The position numbers and the translations under genes are program-made. A stretch of DNA of 64,000 bases, taken from the NCBI RefSeq assembly GCF_027922005.1, contig NZ_BSEV01000023.1:1-64000 (forward strand), in the 5' to 3' direction. The stretch comes from Streptosporangium carneum. GTDB lineage: Bacteria > Actinomycetota > Actinomycetes > Streptosporangiales > Streptosporangiaceae. Below are positions 1 to 9,044 of this stretch, piece after piece (positions within the stretch are counted from its first letter, which is position 1; every line of letters begins with the position of its first letter). Under the pieces are notes generated by a model. The model had not been told where the DNA came from. It did not search any database and saw only the letters and a program-made list of their open reading frames with translations.

Positions 1-284
1 CGCAGCACAACCCCATCCCGCAGACACTTACCGCTTAACCTGCAGAAACAGGATCACGCGGAGATCAACTCATACACCACTCCGCTGGACGTGACCCGCG
101 AACCACCCATGCCCGGACTCCGGTTGAAAGGCTGAACATCCTTCTTCGGAAGGCTGCCCCCGACCAGGACAACCCACCCGACACCGCAGACCTGGACCGG
201 CTGCTGATCACGCCACCCCGACTACGCACCCACCTCGAAAGCCGCATCGGTGGCCGTGTCGCCCAGGTTCGCGTAACCGGCACG

Positions 285-2243
285 TTGGACCGGCGATTGG
301 TCTTCCTCCAGCAGCAAGACATGACCTGGCTGGTCGCAGACCTGTCCGGCGAGTCCCACGACAGCCGGGAGTGGCCCGCATGGACGGCCGGCCACCTGGA
401 GCTGGAGACCCCCGACTCCTGGCTGTCGGCAGCCAGCCTGGACGACCACGCCGTTCATCGGCTCTCCCGGCCGCGTATCCTGCTGACCGCTCTCTACCAC
501 CCCGAACACTTCCCGCTGCCGCGTTTCCCCCTGGGAATCAGCGACCTGGCTCGGGCCGCCCGCTCCACCCTGCTGGGAGAGGTCACCCTGACCGACATGC
601 AGCTGGGAGTCACGTTGCCGGACCTGATGCGGGACGTCATCGACGACCAGCCCGACATCCTCGGGATCTCGGCGACCTTCGGCCAGCACGACCTGATGAT
701 CGAGCTGCTGGACACCGTTTACCGCTTGTCGACTCCGCCCCTGGTCGTCGCCGGAGGCAGCCTCACCGCGCGTAACGAGGGTCTGCTTTTGGATCGTTAC
801 ACCGGACTGCTGATCGCCCGAGGAGCCGGAGAGTCGACCATCGCCGATCTTCTGACCTACTGGCATGGCGACATCGTCCAGGGTCAAGTTCACGGGATCG
901 GCTACAACGGCGCCGCCCGAGGAACCGGGACCATGACCATCGGCCGACGGCACACCGCCAAGCCGATCAGTCGTGCTCAGGACGACATCCTGCCCGAACT
1001 GGATCTCCTGCCCGCCACCTTCGATCACCACGGCGTGGCCCAGCTCGAAGGCTCGCGCGGCTGCACCAACTTCTGTTCGTTCTGCCCGCGTGGTCACAAG
1101 GGCCGATGGTCAGGTGCCGAACCGGCCTCGTTTCCCTGGATCCTCGATCAGATGGGGCGCATCTTCGACCACTATCCCGGTATCTCCCGCACCGTGTACC
1201 TGGTTGACGAGGAGTTCGTGGGACGCGGCCCTGACGCGGTGACAAGAGCACTGGAGATGGCGAACACCCTCCACCGCGCCGGATTCCGGTGGGAGACGAG
1301 CTGCCGCATCGACCAGGTGGTCCGACGGGACCGGGACCATGCTTGGCACGAAGAGCGCGCCGTCATGTGGCGGACCCTGGTGGAGCGTGGCCTGCGCCGC
1401 TGCCTGTTCGGCGTGGAGTCGGGCGTGGACTCCATCCTTACCCGCTTCAACAAGGAGACCACCGGCGAACAGAACGTCCTGGCGATCCGTACCCTGTCGG
1501 CTCTGGGCGTCCCCACTCGCTTCACCTACATCACCTTCGACCAGCTCATGACCCTCGACGAACTGAAGGCGACCCATGCGTTCCAGGGACGCACGGACCT
1601 TCTGCTGAAGCCGTTGCCACACCTGACGCCCGAGGAGATCGTCGAAGGTGTTCGCGACCCGGAGTTCGTCGCCCGGACCACGACAGGCAGGCCCTTTTAC
1701 AGCGGCATCTCCTACATGCTGGTCTCCATGGAGTGCCTGATCGGCGCGGCCTATACCAAGCAGGCCCAGGCCGCTGGCCTGACCGGCGACATCCGGCCGT
1801 CGATGGGCCGACAGGACGCCCGGTTCGCCGACCCTCGCATCGGAGCGTGCAGCCAATGGGCACAGCTGTGGGTGGACCGCAACTTCGCCTTGGACTACAC
1901 CCTCAAGTCCCTGGAGAAGATCCTCGACGGTCACCCACGCCAGGCCGTACGACAGGCCCGCGTGGTCATCAAGGACGCCGCCTACACCGTGTTCGGGCAC
2001 ATGATCCAGGCCATCGACGGCACCTCGTTGACCTCGGCCGACGCCGAGCGGATGGGCACACGCCTGCATCAGGTCCTGGACACCGAGATTCGCGCTCTGC
2101 GGGAACGCATGGGCCTGGTCGTCGAGCAGGTCATCAGTGCTCTGCCACCGGAGAACGCGCGAGTCCTGGAGCAGGAGCACACACGATGGGCCGACACGAC
2201 AGGGTGGCGGCTGATCAACGCCGCAGATCCCTGCGGGACGTGA
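285..2243 (+). CDS. B12-binding-type radical SAM protein
   Basis: Radical SAM enzyme of unknown substrate. The cluster motif CxxxCxxC is visible as Cys260, Cys264 and Cys267 (CTNFCSFC), followed by a typical TIM-barrel stretch with GVESG and a loosely conserved B12-binding-like segment before it (about residues 100-190, PDILGIS and VVAGGSL). The C-terminal 200 residues match nothing I recognise. It is the first gene of a unit with an aldo/keto reductase 14 bp downstream and a CYTH gene after that. The start is unsure: TTG at 285 is the first usual start codon, but the frame is open back to a stop at 36-38 and reads like protein from about 132 onward, so translation may begin at an upstream CTG or a sequencing error may hide the start. 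Cobalamin use is inferred, not shown. Confidence 0.75.
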   Translation: MDRRLVFLQQQDMTWLVADLSGESHDSREWPAWTAGHLELETPDSWLSAASLDDHAVHRLSRPRILLTALYHPEHFPLPRFPLGISDLARAARSTLLGEVTLTDMQLGVTLPDLMRDVIDDQPDILGISATFGQHDLMIELLDTVYRLSTPPLVVAGGSLTARNEGLLLDRYTGLLIARGAGESTIADLLTYWHGDIVQGQVHGIGYNGAARGTGTMTIGRRHTAKPISRAQDDILPELDLLPATFDHHGVAQLEGSRGCTNFCSFCPRGHKGRWSGAEPASFPWILDQMGRIFDHYPGISRTVYLVDEEFVGRGPDAVTRALEMANTLHRAGFRWETSCRIDQVVRRDRDHAWHEERAVMWRTLVERGLRRCLFGVESGVDSILTRFNKETTGEQNVLAIRTLSALGVPTRFTYITFDQLMTLDELKATHAFQGRTDLLLKPLPHLTPEEIVEGVRDPEFVARTTTGRPFYSGISYMLVSMECLIGAAYTKQAQAAGLTGDIRPSMGRQDARFADPRIGACSQWAQLWVDRNFALDYTLKSLEKILDGHPRQAVRQARVVIKDAAYTVFGHMIQAIDGTSLTSADAERMGTRLHQVLDTEIRALRERMGLVVEQVISALPPENARVLEQEHTRWADTTGWRLINAADPCGT

Positions 2244-2257
2244 CAGGAGCGAACGAC

Positions 2258-3331
2258 ATGGAGCATCGGCACCTTCCCGGGCTCGCCCGCGACGTCTCGG
2301 CCATTGGCGCCGGCTGTTGGACCATCGGCGGCCTGGCCAGCAACCGCGGAGTGCCCATCGGCTGGGCCGGGATCGACCCTGACCAGGCATACGCGGCCCT
2401 GACCCGTGCCTTTGAGCTGGGCATCACCCTGTACGACACCGCCGACGTCTACGGCCTGGGCGAGTCGGAGCGACTGCTCGGGCGGTTGCTGGGCCAGGTC
2501 GACCGCAGCCGGATCGTGGTCTCCAGCAAAGTGGGCTACTTCGCAGGCACCGCCGTGCACCCGTACCAGGAACGGCAGCTCCTACGCCAGTTCGAGACCA
2601 CCCGCGACAACCTCGGCACCGGCTACCTGGATCTGTATTTCCTGCACAGCGCGGACTTTGGCCCGGCCGACCGCTACTTGGACGAGGCCGCCGACACCTT
2701 GAGACGTCTTCGGGCCGACGGTTTGATCCGCGCCATGGGTATAAGAGCACCGCACGAGTTCGCCGAGGAATGGGCAACGGACCCGAGCCACCCCCAGGCC
2801 ACCGCGACGGCTCGATTCCTGTATCTGTTCAACCGCATCCGGCCTGACGTGGTCACCGTGCGTCACAACCTGATGAGCCTGACCTATTCGCTGGCAGAGA
2901 CCGACATCTTCGCTTTCACCCGTAAGCGCGGGGTAGGGGTACTGATGAAGCAGGTCCTCGGCCAGGGGCTCCTCCTGGGCACCTACAGCCCGGACGCGCC
3001 GCCGCTCTTTCCGCCCGAGGACCATCGCCACGCCGACCCCCGATTCACCCGGCCGATCCTGCGAATCATCCACGACGGCCTGACGGCCCTCGGGCACCGC
3101 TTCGGCTACCGGCCCGTCGACTTGGCGCGAGTAGCCCTGTGCTACGCCCTTCAGGCCGATCCGAACGCGGTCGCATTGGTCGGCTTCCGCAACCCCGCCC
3201 AAATCACCGCCAACCTCGACGTTCTGCGGTGCCCCCTGAGTCCACAGGACATTGACGAGATCCGGCACCTCACGGCACCTCTTCGCGTCATGCTGGCCCA
3301 GCACACCCACCCACCCGTCCGCGGCCGATAG
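2258..3331 (+). CDS. aldo/keto reductase
   Basis: NADPH-dependent (beta/alpha)8 reductase of the aldo/keto reductase superfamily, 357 aa. The catalytic tetrad is visible: Asp60 and Tyr65 in YDTADVYG, Lys91 in SSKVGYF and His130 in FLHSAD. ATG at 2258 is chosen because CAGGAG lies about 9 bp upstream and the N-terminus then begins right before the first barrel strand. It is sandwiched between the radical SAM gene and the CYTH gene, all with gaps of 9-14 bp, so the three are probably co-transcribed. The substrate is unknown; the neighbouring radical SAM product is a reasonable guess. Confidence 0.85.
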   Translation: MEHRHLPGLARDVSAIGAGCWTIGGLASNRGVPIGWAGIDPDQAYAALTRAFELGITLYDTADVYGLGESERLLGRLLGQVDRSRIVVSSKVGYFAGTAVHPYQERQLLRQFETTRDNLGTGYLDLYFLHSADFGPADRYLDEAADTLRRLRADGLIRAMGIRAPHEFAEEWATDPSHPQATATARFLYLFNRIRPDVVTVRHNLMSLTYSLAETDIFAFTRKRGVGVLMKQVLGQGLLLGTYSPDAPPLFPPEDHRHADPRFTRPILRIIHDGLTALGHRFGYRPVDLARVALCYALQADPNAVALVGFRNPAQITANLDVLRCPLSPQDIDEIRHLTAPLRVMLAQHTHPPVRGR

Positions 3332-3340
3332 GAGCAGCGC

Positions 3341-3904
3341 ATGAAGTACATCGAGGTTGAGCAGAAGTTCCGCCTCCTCAGCCCGGTGGACGAGTTGAAG
3401 GCCACCCTCACCGAGCGCGGGGCCAAGGCCGAGGAGTCCTCCCGTCAGGTGGACACCTACTTCAACGCCCCGCACCGCGACTTCCTCGGCGGGGAGATCA
3501 TCTCCGAGTGGCTGCGCATCAGGGAGGAGGCCGGGAGCGCGTCCCTGAACTTCAAGCGGTGGCACCCGCTGAAGGAGAAGATCAAGACGCACTGCGACGA
3601 GTACGAGAGCGCGATCTCCGATGCCGAGGCTGTCCGCCGTACTCTGGCGGCTTTGGACTTCACCGAGCTAACGGTCGTGGACAAGACGCGCGAGGAGTGG
3701 CACCTGGACGGCATCGCGCTGGCCTTCGACAGCGTGACCGGTCTCGGCGACTTCGTCGAGTTCGAGTTCAAGGGCGAAGCCGAGAGCATCGAGCAGGCCA
3801 CCGCGGCCATCACCGAGTTCGTCGACAGCCTCGGCATTGAGCTCGGGGAGAAGATCAACGCGGGATACCCGCACCTTGCCTTGGGCATCCACCCGTCGGT
3901 CTGA
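3341..3904 (+). CDS. CYTH-domain protein (class IV adenylate cyclase-like)
   Basis: 187-aa CYTH protein. The hallmark ExExK motif is at the N-terminus (Glu5, Glu7, Lys9 in IEVEQKF), followed by alternating charged beta strands (SEWLRIREE, LNFKRWH, VEFEFKG) that form the triphosphate tunnel in this superfamily. Family members are class IV adenylate cyclases (CyaB type), thiamine triphosphatases or inorganic tripolyphosphatases; the sequence alone does not tell which. It starts 9 bp after the reductase stop with GGAGCAG as ribosome site, so it belongs to the same unit. A triphosphate-handling enzyme beside a radical SAM enzyme could point to modified-nucleotide chemistry, but this is inference. 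Confidence 0.85.
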   Translation: MKYIEVEQKFRLLSPVDELKATLTERGAKAEESSRQVDTYFNAPHRDFLGGEIISEWLRIREEAGSASLNFKRWHPLKEKIKTHCDEYESAISDAEAVRRTLAALDFTELTVVDKTREEWHLDGIALAFDSVTGLGDFVEFEFKGEAESIEQATAAITEFVDSLGIELGEKINAGYPHLALGIHPSV

Positions 3905-3990
3905 GCGCCGCCAAACGGCGGATATCGGGCAATCGCGTGGCGCCGGACGATCGGAACGTGAAACAGCCCCGTTCCGGTTGGCCGACCGAT

Positions 3991-4242
3991 GAAGTAGTAG
4001 GTATCTCCTCTCTGGCCCGTTGGCCGGTCATGTTTCCGAAGGAGAGGACGAGAAGCAACACGGTAGAAGTTTTCCCAGTTCAGGACGGACCAGGGCATGC
4101 GTGGTCAGGTGCCTGCCTGCCCCGGTGCGGCCGAGCGGTTGTTGGTATGTTGTTCCGCGTTTCGTGTGGCCCGTCCCAAGTGCAGGAAGCTGGTTTTCTG
4201 CAAAACGGCCGGAAGCCGTTCAGGCCGAATACCTACTACTTC
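3991..4242. repeat. 252-bp segment bounded by perfect 14-bp inverted repeats
   Basis: GAAGTAGTAGGTAT at 3991-4004 is repeated in exact inverted form at 4229-4242. The 224 bp between hold no convincing gene. It lies between the CYTH gene and pirin, in the 371-bp gap 3905-4275. This could be a MITE-like mobile remnant or a pair of protein-binding sites; no target-site duplication is evident at the ends. A related word, AGTAGGTAT, recurs near 21724 in the island. Confidence 0.5.
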
Positions 4243-4275
4243 CTTCGCCGGTGGCGGTCTTCAATGAGATGGTGA

Positions 4276-5241
4276 TCACGCTTCGGTGGCCGGGATCGAG
4301 CCCAGGCGGCCTGCCTTGTAGTCGTCGAAGGCCTTGACGAGTTCTTCGTGGGTGTTCATGACGAAGGGGCCGTAGTGGGCGACCGGCTCGCCGATGGGTT
4401 CGCCGCCGAGGACGATGACCTCCAGGCCCGAGGTGGGTGAGGCGGTGATGGTGATGGTCTCGGCGTCGGTGGTCAGGCCGGGGCGGTTGCCGAAGCCCTC
4501 GAAGACGGCGAGCTGCCCGCTGGTGATGGGTGCCTTCTCCGTGCCGACGCTGCCCTTGCCGGACAGGGCGTAGGTCAGGGCGTTGAAGTCCTTGCGCCAG
4601 GGCATGGTGAGCCGGGCGCCGGGGCTGATGCTGGCGTGGAGCAGGGTGATCGGGGTGTGGGTGGAGCCGGGGCCTGCGTGTCCGGCCACGTCGCCGGCGA
4701 TCAGGCGGACCAGGGCGCCGCCGTCGTGGCTGCTGAGCAGGGAGACCTTGGCGCGTCCGATGTCCTGGTACTTCGGGGTGAGCATCTTCTCCTTGGAGGG
4801 CAGGTTCACCCAGAGCTGGATGCCGTGGAAGAGGCCGCCCTGCTGGACGAGCCACTCCGGCGGCGCCTCGATGTGCAACAGGCCAGATCCAGCAGTCATC
4901 CATTGAGTGTCGCCGTCCGCGATGACGCCGCCGCCGCCGTGGGAGTCCTGGTGGACGAAGGTGCCGTCGATGATGTAGGTGACGGTCTCGAAGCCGCGGT
5001 GCGGGTGCCAGGGGGTGCCCTTGGGCTCGCCCGGCGCGTAGTCCACCTCGCCCATCTGGTCCATCATGATGAACGGGTCGAGGTACTCGAGCTTGATAGC
5101 CGCCAGGGCCTTGCGGACGGGGAAGCCCTCGCCCTCGAAGCCGCTGGGCGCGGTCTCGACGGCGAGCACCTTCCTGTCGATCCCCAGGTCCTGCGGGATG
5201 CGGGGCAGGGCGAGGATGTTGTCTACGGTTACGGCGGGCAT
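4276..5241 (-). CDS. pirin family protein (intact, rebuilt copy)
   Basis: 321-aa bicupin of the pirin family; members bind Fe in the N-terminal cupin and some act as quercetinases. The metal-binding region is visible in TPWHPHRGFETVTYIIDG (two His, Glu) plus a further His in the HQDSHGGGG segment. ATG at 5241 has GGGAGC upstream. The gene is mosaic: the 3' part (4276 to about 4883) is resident chromosome, while the 5' part and promoter (to about 5331) are a near-duplicate of the segment beside the integrase at 24917-25340, with about six residue differences over 120. Around the joint the codons become AT-richer (CAATGG, ACTGCT, TCT), as if brought in by the island. Insertion has therefore left a full-length gene. 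Confidence 0.93.
   Translation of the reverse strand: MPAVTVDNILALPRIPQDLGIDRKVLAVETAPSGFEGEGFPVRKALAAIKLEYLDPFIMMDQMGEVDYAPGEPKGTPWHPHRGFETVTYIIDGTFVHQDSHGGGGVIADGDTQWMTAGSGLLHIEAPPEWLVQQGGLFHGIQLWVNLPSKEKMLTPKYQDIGRAKVSLLSSHDGGALVRLIAGDVAGHAGPGSTHTPITLLHASISPGARLTMPWRKDFNALTYALSGKGSVGTEKAPITSGQLAVFEGFGNRPGLTTDAETITITASPTSGLEVIVLGGEPIGEPVAHYGPFVMNTHEELVKAFDDYKAGRLGSIPATEA
4876..4892. other. left attachment junction (attL-type)
   Basis: Resident pirin 3' half joins island-borne pirin 5' half here, inside the codons for the conserved MTAGSGLLHIE segment. The presumed central dinucleotide is CC (plus strand) at 4883-4884. Placement rests on alignment with the truncated copy at 24917-25274. Confidence 0.6.
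5005..5038. other. phiC31 attB-like sequence in intact pirin
   Basis: This 34-bp stretch matches the published minimal phiC31 attB at about 31 of 34 positions from memory, including the TT core in GTGCCCTTGGGCT. phiC31 is known to use a pirin-type gene as its target. The resident integrase does not seem to use this point, since its own joint is about 140 bp away. Confidence 0.6.
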
Positions 5242-5273
5242 GTGGTGCTCCCTTCCTGTGGAGTTCACCGTCG

Positions 5274-5296
5274 TCAACTCAGTTGATATTTCAACT
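5274..5296 (-). promoter_or_regulatory. three-half-site operator upstream of pirin
   Basis: Half-sites TCAACT (5274-5279), AGTTGA (5281-5286) and TCAACT (5291-5296) form two overlapping palindromes with 1-bp and 4-bp spacers, about 35 bp upstream of the pirin start. The arrangement looks like a MarR- or HxlR-type operator. The same array is upstream of the truncated copy at 25306-25328. Confidence 0.65.
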
Positions 5297-5331
5297 ATTC
5301 CGGATGGTGAGTCGGGATGTCGAACCGCTGT

Positions 5332-5971
5332 GCACCTAGGCAGCCACTGTCTCCCTGTCAGGGCAGACACCTGCTTGAACGGTCTGACGGGGCACCCCTC
5401 TTCGGGGCCGTTTAAGGGTGGGGGCACCCTGGTGAAGGCGCCAAACGTGCTGCACGCCGAAACCGAGGCGGGAGGCTGTACCAAGAGGCGGTACTTCTCG
5501 CGCGCACGGGTCCGTGCGTGCTGCCACTCTGAAACTGGTGGTCGGTGTCTTCAGCGCTTCTTGCCCAAACCTGGCAGGCCGCTCGACATCGTGCGCACGC
5601 TCACCGACGGCCCCTCGGGCGGGACAGCGTGTCTCTTGGTGGGTGGCGGTGTGCTGTGCGGTTCCTCCAGGGGAGGCAACATAGGCGGCGTGCCTCCCGC
5701 GGGCTCCAAGACCAAGGAGCCGGAAGCGCTGCAAACCTTGGTTGATTTAGGTATGGGATGGGAGTACAGGCGGCCGGTGCGCTGATTGGCGCGTGTGCTG
5801 GCTCCGCATTCCGAACAAAGGTGATCCACCGCATCGGGGTTACGCACCATGAGCTCCACCCTTGTGCGGCAGCGCCTGCTCGTCCAGAGCCTATTTCATG
5901 TCGAGCCTCTCGGCGGTAATGCATGGTCGAGTGCCCGTCCAACGTCGTTTCCTGATCGTGTCCATGTCTTG
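5332..5971. other. left-end stretch without a convincing gene
   Basis: Homology to the right pirin copy ends near 5331. From there to 5971 several short frames are open but none has a ribosome site or recognisable protein; GC-rich hairpins such as CCCCTCTTCGGGG (about 5396-5408) are present. The frame of the next gene is open from ATG 5849, so that gene may begin there. Confidence 0.4.
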
Positions 5972-6310
5972 ATGGGCACTAACGCCAGGTATATGGACAT
6001 GCTGGTCGGACTTGGCGGAGGTGACCCGCAGCAGGTCAGGCGAGGGTGGGCGCTCCTTTTGCAAGAACGAATCAACCGCACTGCGTTGACCCTGAGAGAA
6101 GCTACCGACGAGGGTGAGATACTGGTGGGGGTGATCGGTCCGTCGATGCTGGTTGCCGCGAACATGCTCAACGTGGTCAATCGGCGAAATATGGTTCCCG
6201 ATATGGTGGCCCAAGTCTTCGATACAGCTGAACGTAACCTGGAAGCTGTGCATAACACCCTTAGCGAGGTACGTGAGATTTTTCGTGAGCGTGCCTTTCC
6301 TGACCTATAA
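5972..6310 (+). CDS. hypothetical protein
   Basis: 112-aa protein from ATG 5972; the frame also contains ATG 5849, which would add 41 residues of unlikely composition. I do not recognise it. It is predicted mostly alpha-helical, with a hydrophobic middle (LVGVIGPSMLVAANMLNVV, too short and polar for a sure membrane span) and a charged C-terminus (VREIFRERAF). No clear ribosome site. It faces the NB-ARC/pentapeptide gene tail to tail, 76 bp apart, near the left end of the island. It may be the remnant of a larger gene. Confidence 0.4.
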   Translation: MGTNARYMDMLVGLGGGDPQQVRRGWALLLQERINRTALTLREATDEGEILVGVIGPSMLVAANMLNVVNRRNMVPDMVAQVFDTAERNLEAVHNTLSEVREIFRERAFPDL

Positions 6311-6386
6311 GGTTCCCTGCTGCGGACACAATCCCACGACATAGCGCGACGGTAGCAGCCCTACCTGCTGCGGCCTCCGGCGCAGC

Positions 6387-9044
6387 TCACATGTCATCAC
6401 CCTCATCGGAAGCTTCGTCGATAGTGGTGCCGGTTTCTGGAGCCTGTTCCTGCTCTGTGCCGGCTTGGGCGCCGTCCCCACTGGACGATTCCGTTGCGGT
6501 ATCGTCCCACTGGATTCGCCCGAAGCCGTCCTTTTGTCGAATGACCTTCCAGCCAGTTGGCAAGCAGTGCTCACCATCCGGCTGTGACAATCGGGCATCA
6601 GTGAACCAGGTGTCCCCTCCGTAGGTCACCTCGCTGAACACAGCCTTCCCTATAAAGGCCACCCCGCTGAAGCTGACGCTCTCCATAAAGGTCACCCTGT
6701 CGAACCGGGCGCACTCTTGAAAGGTCGCCCCGTCGAACCGAGTGTCCCCTCCGTAGGTCACCTCGCTGAACACAGCCTTCCTCGTGAAGGTCGTCCCGTC
6801 GAACCAAGCGTCCCTCGTAAAGGTCATCCCGCTAAACACGGCGTTCCCTATGAAGGTCACCCCGCTGAACTGTGCTTCGGTAATACGACATGCAACAAAG
6901 TCAAGGTCGATGAGGGTGGCGCCGGTCAGATCAAGTCGGATGTCGGGCCAGAACCGGGCTGGGGGCGAGGTCAGGCGCTGCCAACCTTGGTGCTTAGCAA
7001 GTGAGGAGTAACGCAGGTGATCGGCTAGGACGCGCTGCGCGGTGAGGCGGACCTGGCGTTCTTCGTACGGATCGTGCCCAGTGGCAGAGGTGGAGACTCT
7101 AGCGACGGTGGCGCATGGGACGGTGTGGCCCAGATCGCTCTGTGCGGCGGCCTTGGGTGGGGTGTAGGGCATGCGCAGGTAGGCGCAGATCACGTTGATG
7201 ACGGTCTGGCGATGGGGCGAGTTGTCCTGGGCCAGGCGCTCCAGCGCGTACAAGCCAGCCAGGCGGACGGCGGCCTTGTCATGGCCGAGCTGCTCGACGG
7301 CCTTGGTATACAGCTCGGTGATGTGGTGGTTACTGCTGGCATTCAGGTAGATGATGGTCTTGACCATGCCGCCGGAGCGGGGAGTCAGTATGGCTCGGGC
7401 GTGGGGCAGCAACTGAGCATAGGCAGGCCAGGAGGTGCTGTCTGTCGGGTCATCGGGCAGGGCCGCATCGATGAGCGCAGCTGCGCGCTTGCGGATGGCA
7501 GTGCGCTGGCGCTTGGACAGGTCAGTGCGGATAACTGCTTGGACCAAGCGGTGCATGATGACCGCATCACCATCGGCCGAGCGACTGATCATGTTATAGG
7601 AGGTCAGCACCCGTAGCGCCTCGGCCACCGCGACCTCGTTGGCGTCTTGCATGCCGTACAGCACCTGGCAGGGCAGCTGCTCAGGGGCGTAGCAGGCCAG
7701 CAGATGCAGCATCTTGGTGGCCAGAGGATTGATCTGGGTGATGCGGGTGATGGTGAGCGTCAGTGAGCGGCCTACCACTTCCAGTACTCCTGGTCGGCCA
7801 CCCGCAGAGACAGGGGCAGTGCGCAACAGCCGCAGGTAACGGGTCAGATCCATGCCAGGCACAGTGGCGATGTAGGCACCGACGTGCCGCAACGCCAGCG
7901 GCAGCCCATCCAGTTCCTTGGCGAGCTCTTCAGCCAGCGTTTGATCCCAGGCGGCGGCTTCGCCGATCGTCTCGCGAAGCATTGTCACAGCCGTGGAGTG
8001 CTCTAGCACTTCCAGCTGTACCACGGTGCCCGCGTCGGTCCACTCGGTACTGCGGCGGCTGGTGATCAGGACATGGCCGGTGTTCAGCCGCCCTAGATAC
8101 GGCTGAACATGAGCAGCCTCTTCGACATTGTCGAATACCAGTAGCCACCGAGAGTGGGCGTTGAGCCAGGCCAGCGCCCAGTCCTCGGCTTCTTGAGCCA
8201 ACGCTTGGGCAGCGGCCGCCGAGGCCGTGCCAGCGCACAAGGCCCGACATAGCTCGACCAAGCCCACTCGCACGGCCCCCGACGTTTCGGCGTCCATCCA
8301 CCAAATGAGGTCGTAATCGTGGCGGTGGATGGTGGCGTGTTGCAGAACTAGTTCGGTCTTGCCGATGCCACCTAACCCGACCACGGCTTGAGCGACCATC
8401 CCTGGCCCCTGTTTCAATGCCTGGGCCAACTGCCGCAACTGCGGCTCGCGACCGATGAACACTGCCGAGGCCCGCCGTGGCAAGCTGAACAAACTGTTCG
8501 CAGGCACTTGGGTTACCGGCGGCAGTCCCGGCCCGGCTGCGGCCATCCCCACGGGCACATTGGTCAGGGTGATCGACGCATTTCTACCGGTGACGATGAC
8601 GCCGGGATTATTGCCTCCCAGCGCAGCCGCACCTCGCCCGGCCGCCTCCGCTCGGGTGGTGGCCGTGCCAGTGACCGAGCCGTGGAAGACGCCGCCAGAG
8701 AGGTCGATGTGGTCTCCGCTGTAGGCGCGCGTCGGCACGCCGTTGTCCGCAGGCGGTGCTACGGCTGAAAGCGACGGGCTACGGAGCTGCAGCAGAAGGG
8801 CGGCGCCAGCGATGAGCAGTCCAACTAGGCCAGTGAACATGCTGATCACGCTGGCGCGTTTGTCCAGCACGTCAAGGACTTCGTCCGGTATGTGCAGCGG
8901 GTCGGCGAAGAATCCGACCACTCCGGCTCCCAGTAGTCCCAGCGAGACGAGAATTACCACGGCGGTCACAGCGCGACGAGTACGGGAGCGGTGTGGGGCC
9001 TGGGACGCGGTCTCAGGACCTGACGACGGGAGAGGGGGCGGCAC
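6387..9044 (-). CDS. membrane-anchored NB-ARC (STAND) NTPase fused to pentapeptide repeats
   Basis: 885 aa. Order: two membrane segments (about 25-46 and 67-86), a low-complexity linker with a GVIVTGRNASITLTN stretch, an NB-ARC ATPase with Walker A at 223-230 (GLGGIGKT) and Walker B-like LLVFDN, the GLPLAL motif typical of AP-ATPases, a winged-helix-like segment, a helical module (about 570-620, LYTKAVEQLGHDKAAVRLAGLYALERLAQDN), and pentapeptide repeats (about 715-815, e.g. AVFSGMTF, ARFDRVTF) with an acidic tail. STAND NTPases act as signal-gated switches in apoptosis-like and antiphage systems. The C-terminal half is shared with the neighbouring stand-alone pentapeptide gene, so this is a fusion of two normally separate proteins. 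Start GTG 9044; no strong ribosome site. Confidence 0.85.
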   Translation of the reverse strand: MPPPLPSSGPETASQAPHRSRTRRAVTAVVILVSLGLLGAGVVGFFADPLHIPDEVLDVLDKRASVISMFTGLVGLLIAGAALLLQLRSPSLSAVAPPADNGVPTRAYSGDHIDLSGGVFHGSVTGTATTRAEAAGRGAAALGGNNPGVIVTGRNASITLTNVPVGMAAAGPGLPPVTQVPANSLFSLPRRASAVFIGREPQLRQLAQALKQGPGMVAQAVVGLGGIGKTELVLQHATIHRHDYDLIWWMDAETSGAVRVGLVELCRALCAGTASAAAAQALAQEAEDWALAWLNAHSRWLLVFDNVEEAAHVQPYLGRLNTGHVLITSRRSTEWTDAGTVVQLEVLEHSTAVTMLRETIGEAAAWDQTLAEELAKELDGLPLALRHVGAYIATVPGMDLTRYLRLLRTAPVSAGGRPGVLEVVGRSLTLTITRITQINPLATKMLHLLACYAPEQLPCQVLYGMQDANEVAVAEALRVLTSYNMISRSADGDAVIMHRLVQAVIRTDLSKRQRTAIRKRAAALIDAALPDDPTDSTSWPAYAQLLPHARAILTPRSGGMVKTIIYLNASSNHHITELYTKAVEQLGHDKAAVRLAGLYALERLAQDNSPHRQTVINVICAYLRMPYTPPKAAAQSDLGHTVPCATVARVSTSATGHDPYEERQVRLTAQRVLADHLRYSSLAKHQGWQRLTSPPARFWPDIRLDLTGATLIDLDFVACRITEAQFSGVTFIGNAVFSGMTFTRDAWFDGTTFTRKAVFSEVTYGGDTRFDGATFQECARFDRVTFMESVSFSGVAFIGKAVFSEVTYGGDTWFTDARLSQPDGEHCLPTGWKVIRQKDGFGRIQWDDTATESSSGDGAQAGTEQEQAPETGTTIDEASDEGDDM

